A DNA stretch of 5,589 nucleotides from Saprospiraceae bacterium (GTDB lineage: Bacteria; Bacteroidota; Bacteroidia; Chitinophagales; Saprospiraceae). The stretch lies in NCBI GenBank assembly GCA_023299965.1, contig JALZVN010000407.1, forward strand, positions 1 to 5,589, read 5' to 3'. Both the position numbers and the translations under genes were made by a program. Each line of letters opens with the position of its first letter. Within the stretch, counting starts at the first letter, position 1. Positions 3,976-5,589 of this stretch are shown piece by piece. Below the pieces are notes generated by a model. The model made no database searches. It saw only the letters and a list, made by a program, of their open reading frames with translations, and was not told the DNA's origin.

Positions 3976-4554
3976 ATGAGAACGTTTTATACCCTAATTA
4001 CATTTTTACTATTTGCACAGGTTTCAATAGCGAATACACCTGCTAATTTGGAGATTGCAGCGTATATCGATCTGTATGACGATATCGCTGTGCTGGAAAT
4101 GAAGCGCAGTGGTATCCCTGCTAGCATTGTCTTGGCTCAAGCCATTCTGTCTTCTGAGTATGGGACAAATTCAATAGCACTAGATTACAACAATCACTTT
4201 GCGACACAGTGTGGACTAGGCTGGGATGGAGACACTCAGTTCGTGCATGGAGAAGGCGAGATATCAGCCACTTGTTTTAGAGCATATGCTGATGCGCGGA
4301 ATAGTTTTGAAGATTATACCAATCTACTGATGGAGGAGGCATCTTGTAGACCATTGTTTCAACATAGTTACTATGACTACAAGTCTTGGGCATTTGGACT
4401 ACAAAATTGTGTATACATGGATGATAAAAAGTATGCCAACAAGTTGATCAAGATCATAAATAAATACGAACTAGATAAGCTAGATAATCCGGACTCCTTT
4501 TCCCCACCTACTCAGCAGACGCCGATCATTGGGTATGAGTTTGAGATAGATTAA
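3976..4554 (+). CDS. Secreted GH73-type glucosaminidase (FlgJ-like), active-site motif altered
   Basis: 192-residue exported protein of the GH73 endo-beta-N-acetylglucosaminidase family, which cleaves peptidoglycan glycan strands. Residues 1-19 are a signal peptide (MRTFYTLITFLLFAQVSIA, cleavage likely after Ala19). The domain covers about 28-168: YIDLYDDIAVLEMKRSGIPA (30-49), LAQAIL (53-58), NNHFATQCGLGW (72-83), CFRAY (100-104), DYKSWAFGLQNCVY (134-147), KYANKLIKIINKYELDKLD (152-170). The family motif AQ(A/G)ILESxxGTS reads AQAILSSEYGTN, so the catalytic Glu position is Ser59 and a Glu appears at 61. NNHFGIKC and AGYATD are also altered. Four cysteines (79, 100, 124, 145) may form two disulphides; C79-C100 is common in the family. 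Residues 171-192 are a short Pro/Gln-rich tail. It is a single gene, followed by a terminator. It is either an active enzyme with a shifted acid or a non-catalytic wall-binding protein. Confidence 0.85.
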   Translation: MRTFYTLITFLLFAQVSIANTPANLEIAAYIDLYDDIAVLEMKRSGIPASIVLAQAILSSEYGTNSIALDYNNHFATQCGLGWDGDTQFVHGEGEISATCFRAYADARNSFEDYTNLLMEEASCRPLFQHSYYDYKSWAFGLQNCVYMDDKKYANKLIKIINKYELDKLDNPDSFSPPTQQTPIIGYEFEID

Positions 4555-4597
4555 TAAACCTTTATACTCTGAGAAAACACATAAAGGTGTGAAAGTA

Positions 4598-4627
4598 AAA
4601 AACCCAATGCGCAAGCATTGGGTTTTT
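4598..4627. terminator. Bidirectional intrinsic terminator between glucosaminidase and pdxA
   Basis: A perfect 13-bp stem AAAAACCCAATGC (4598-4610) with GCATTGGGTTTTT (4615-4627) around a GCAA (GNRA) tetraloop. The T run ends the plus-strand glucosaminidase transcript, and the A run gives a U tract for the converging pdxA transcript, whose stop is at 4666. Confidence 0.9.
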
Positions 4628-4665
4628 AAATTTTGAATTGTCTATTTGTTTTTAAAGTCTAATAA

Positions 4666-5589
4666 CTACTTCGCTGACTTGTCTATAGGTAATGCCTCAT
4701 CTACAGAATTTTCTAATTTTTTCTTTCGACTTTTCATTGGATTCCCGTGGTCAAGTTTAAATTCTTTTCGATTCTTGACAATATCAATAGCCGTAAATAG
4801 TGCTGCTCTGAATGAAGATGGATCAGCTTGGTTTTTACCCGCAATATCATATCCCGTACCATGATCTGGTGAAGTACGTACCAATGGTAAACCGGCTGTG
4901 AAATTCACCCCACTGCCAAACGATAAAGACTTGAATGGAACCAATCCTTGATCATGGTACATCGCCAATATACCATCAAATTTCTTATACATTCCGCTAC
5001 CAAAAAATCCATCTGCAGGATAAGGACCATTGACAAATCTTCCTTTCTTTTTAGCATCAATAACTAAAGGGCGTATCATCTCATCGTCTTCAGTACCAAT
5101 AGCGCCGCCATCTCCAGCATGTGGGTTCAAGCCCAGAATTGCAATTTTAGGCTTTACAATACCAAAATCTTCACGAAGTGCACTGTACATGATGTTCAGT
5201 TTTTGCTGCACTTTTTCTCGAGTGACATTAGCTGCAACGTCTTTTATAGGCAGGTGATTCGTAACCAAACCTACTCTTAGATTATCATTTACCATGAACA
5301 TCATGGAGTCTGATACTTCATACTGATCCGTAAAAAACTCCGTATGTCCTGGGTAAGGAAATTTAGCCATCTGCATCGCCTTTTTATTGATTGGCGCTGT
5401 GACGATAGCGTCAAGGTCTCCGTTGTTGAAGTCGTGCAATGCAGCCTCGAGCGACTTTCGTGCACAATTTCCTCCTTCGGCGGTAGCCTCTCCTAGGTTT
5501 ATATCTACATTATCTGCGAAGCAATTGATCACGTTGACCTTCCCTTTCTGTAGCGACTTCGCATCTCTAGTAGTCTGAAAATTGAAGCT
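4666..5589 (-). CDS. pdxA: 4-hydroxythreonine-4-phosphate dehydrogenase PdxA, N terminus outside window
   Basis: C-terminal 307 residues of PdxA, the NAD- and metal-dependent dehydrogenase that oxidises 4-phosphohydroxy-L-threonine in the DXP-dependent pathway to pyridoxal phosphate. The metal-binding histidines are present: YPGHTEF (H82 of the visible part), NPHAGDGG (H157) and YHDQGL (H212). Other signatures are IVTAPINKKAM (62-72), GPYPADGFF (188-196) and TSPDHGTGYDIAGKNQAD (239-256). The frame stays open from 5532 to the window edge (FNFQTTRDAKSLQKGKVNVI), so the GTG at 5532 is internal. The family is usually about 330-360 residues, so roughly the first 40-50 are missing. The last 25 residues are an extra Lys-rich tail (MKSRKKKLENSVDEALPIDK). 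It converges with the glucosaminidase gene; both share the terminator at 4598-4627. Confidence 0.96.
   Translation of the reverse strand, partial: SFNFQTTRDAKSLQKGKVNVINCFADNVDINLGEATAEGGNCARKSLEAALHDFNNGDLDAIVTAPINKKAMQMAKFPYPGHTEFFTDQYEVSDSMMFMVNDNLRVGLVTNHLPIKDVAANVTREKVQQKLNIMYSALREDFGIVKPKIAILGLNPHAGDGGAIGTEDDEMIRPLVIDAKKKGRFVNGPYPADGFFGSGMYKKFDGILAMYHDQGLVPFKSLSFGSGVNFTAGLPLVRTSPDHGTGYDIAGKNQADPSSFRAALFTAIDIVKNRKEFKLDHGNPMKSRKKKLENSVDEALPIDKSAK

Noticed and set aside
5530..5532. GTG at 5532 as the pdxA start
   Set aside because: The frame continues open with PdxA-like sequence to the window edge; the gene is simply cut off.
4646..5578. Plus-strand short frames opposite pdxA (4646-4864, 5030-5257, 5387-5578)
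   Set aside because: All are antisense to a well-conserved PdxA and have no family-like sequence.
1..5589. Defence system, CRISPR array, integrase, transposase or toxin-antitoxin pair
   Set aside because: No spaced direct repeats, transposase or nuclease motifs; the tandem ArsR-type genes are separately transcribed regulators and not a toxin-antitoxin unit.

Overview
The window looks like ordinary chromosome of a member of the Bacteroidota. The genes are typical of that phylum: a DUF3127 protein, a TraR/DksA-type regulator ending in RLRAVPHATLSIEAK, an lspA directly behind it, and a secreted FlgJ-like glucosaminidase of the YxxxYxDIAxxEMKRSGIPASI type. The promoters also fit, with TAnnTTTG -7 boxes and TTG -33 boxes in place of E. 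coli-type sigma-70 sites. Start codons are preceded by A-rich sequence without a Shine-Dalgarno motif. The genus cannot be decided from this sequence.

Layout: (1) 31-405, minus strand, a small OB-fold-like DUF3127 protein with an SSB-like acidic tail. (2) Divergent from it at 550-1245, tsaB, a subunit of the t6A tRNA-modification machinery, with its promoter almost touching the ATG. (3) 1440-1778 and 2053-2370, plus strand, two related ArsR-type winged-helix regulators that lack cysteine, separated by a strong intrinsic terminator; the second has a 16-bp perfect palindrome over its predicted -33 box. (4) 2374-3509, minus strand, a two-gene unit dksA-like then lspA (TTG start), convergent with the second regulator with only 3 bp between stop codons. 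(5) 3510-3975, a long divergent intergenic region with several inverted repeats and a possible structured RNA. (6) 3976-4554, plus strand, a secreted GH73-type glucosaminidase whose usual catalytic Glu position is Ser. (7) A bidirectional terminator at 4598-4627. (8) 4666-5589, minus strand, the C-terminal 307 residues of PdxA (vitamin B6 synthesis), cut by the window edge.

Most genes are housekeeping: tRNA modification, lipoprotein maturation, stringent-type transcription control, cell wall hydrolysis and PLP synthesis. I see no mobile element, CRISPR array, defence island, tRNA or rRNA. The points most worth following are the tandem Cys-less ArsR pair with its candidate operators, the altered active-site motif of the glucosaminidase, the SSB-like architecture of the DUF3127 protein, the near-leaderless tsaB promoter, and the hairpin-rich region upstream of the glucosaminidase. 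None of these amounts to a clear new system on sequence alone.
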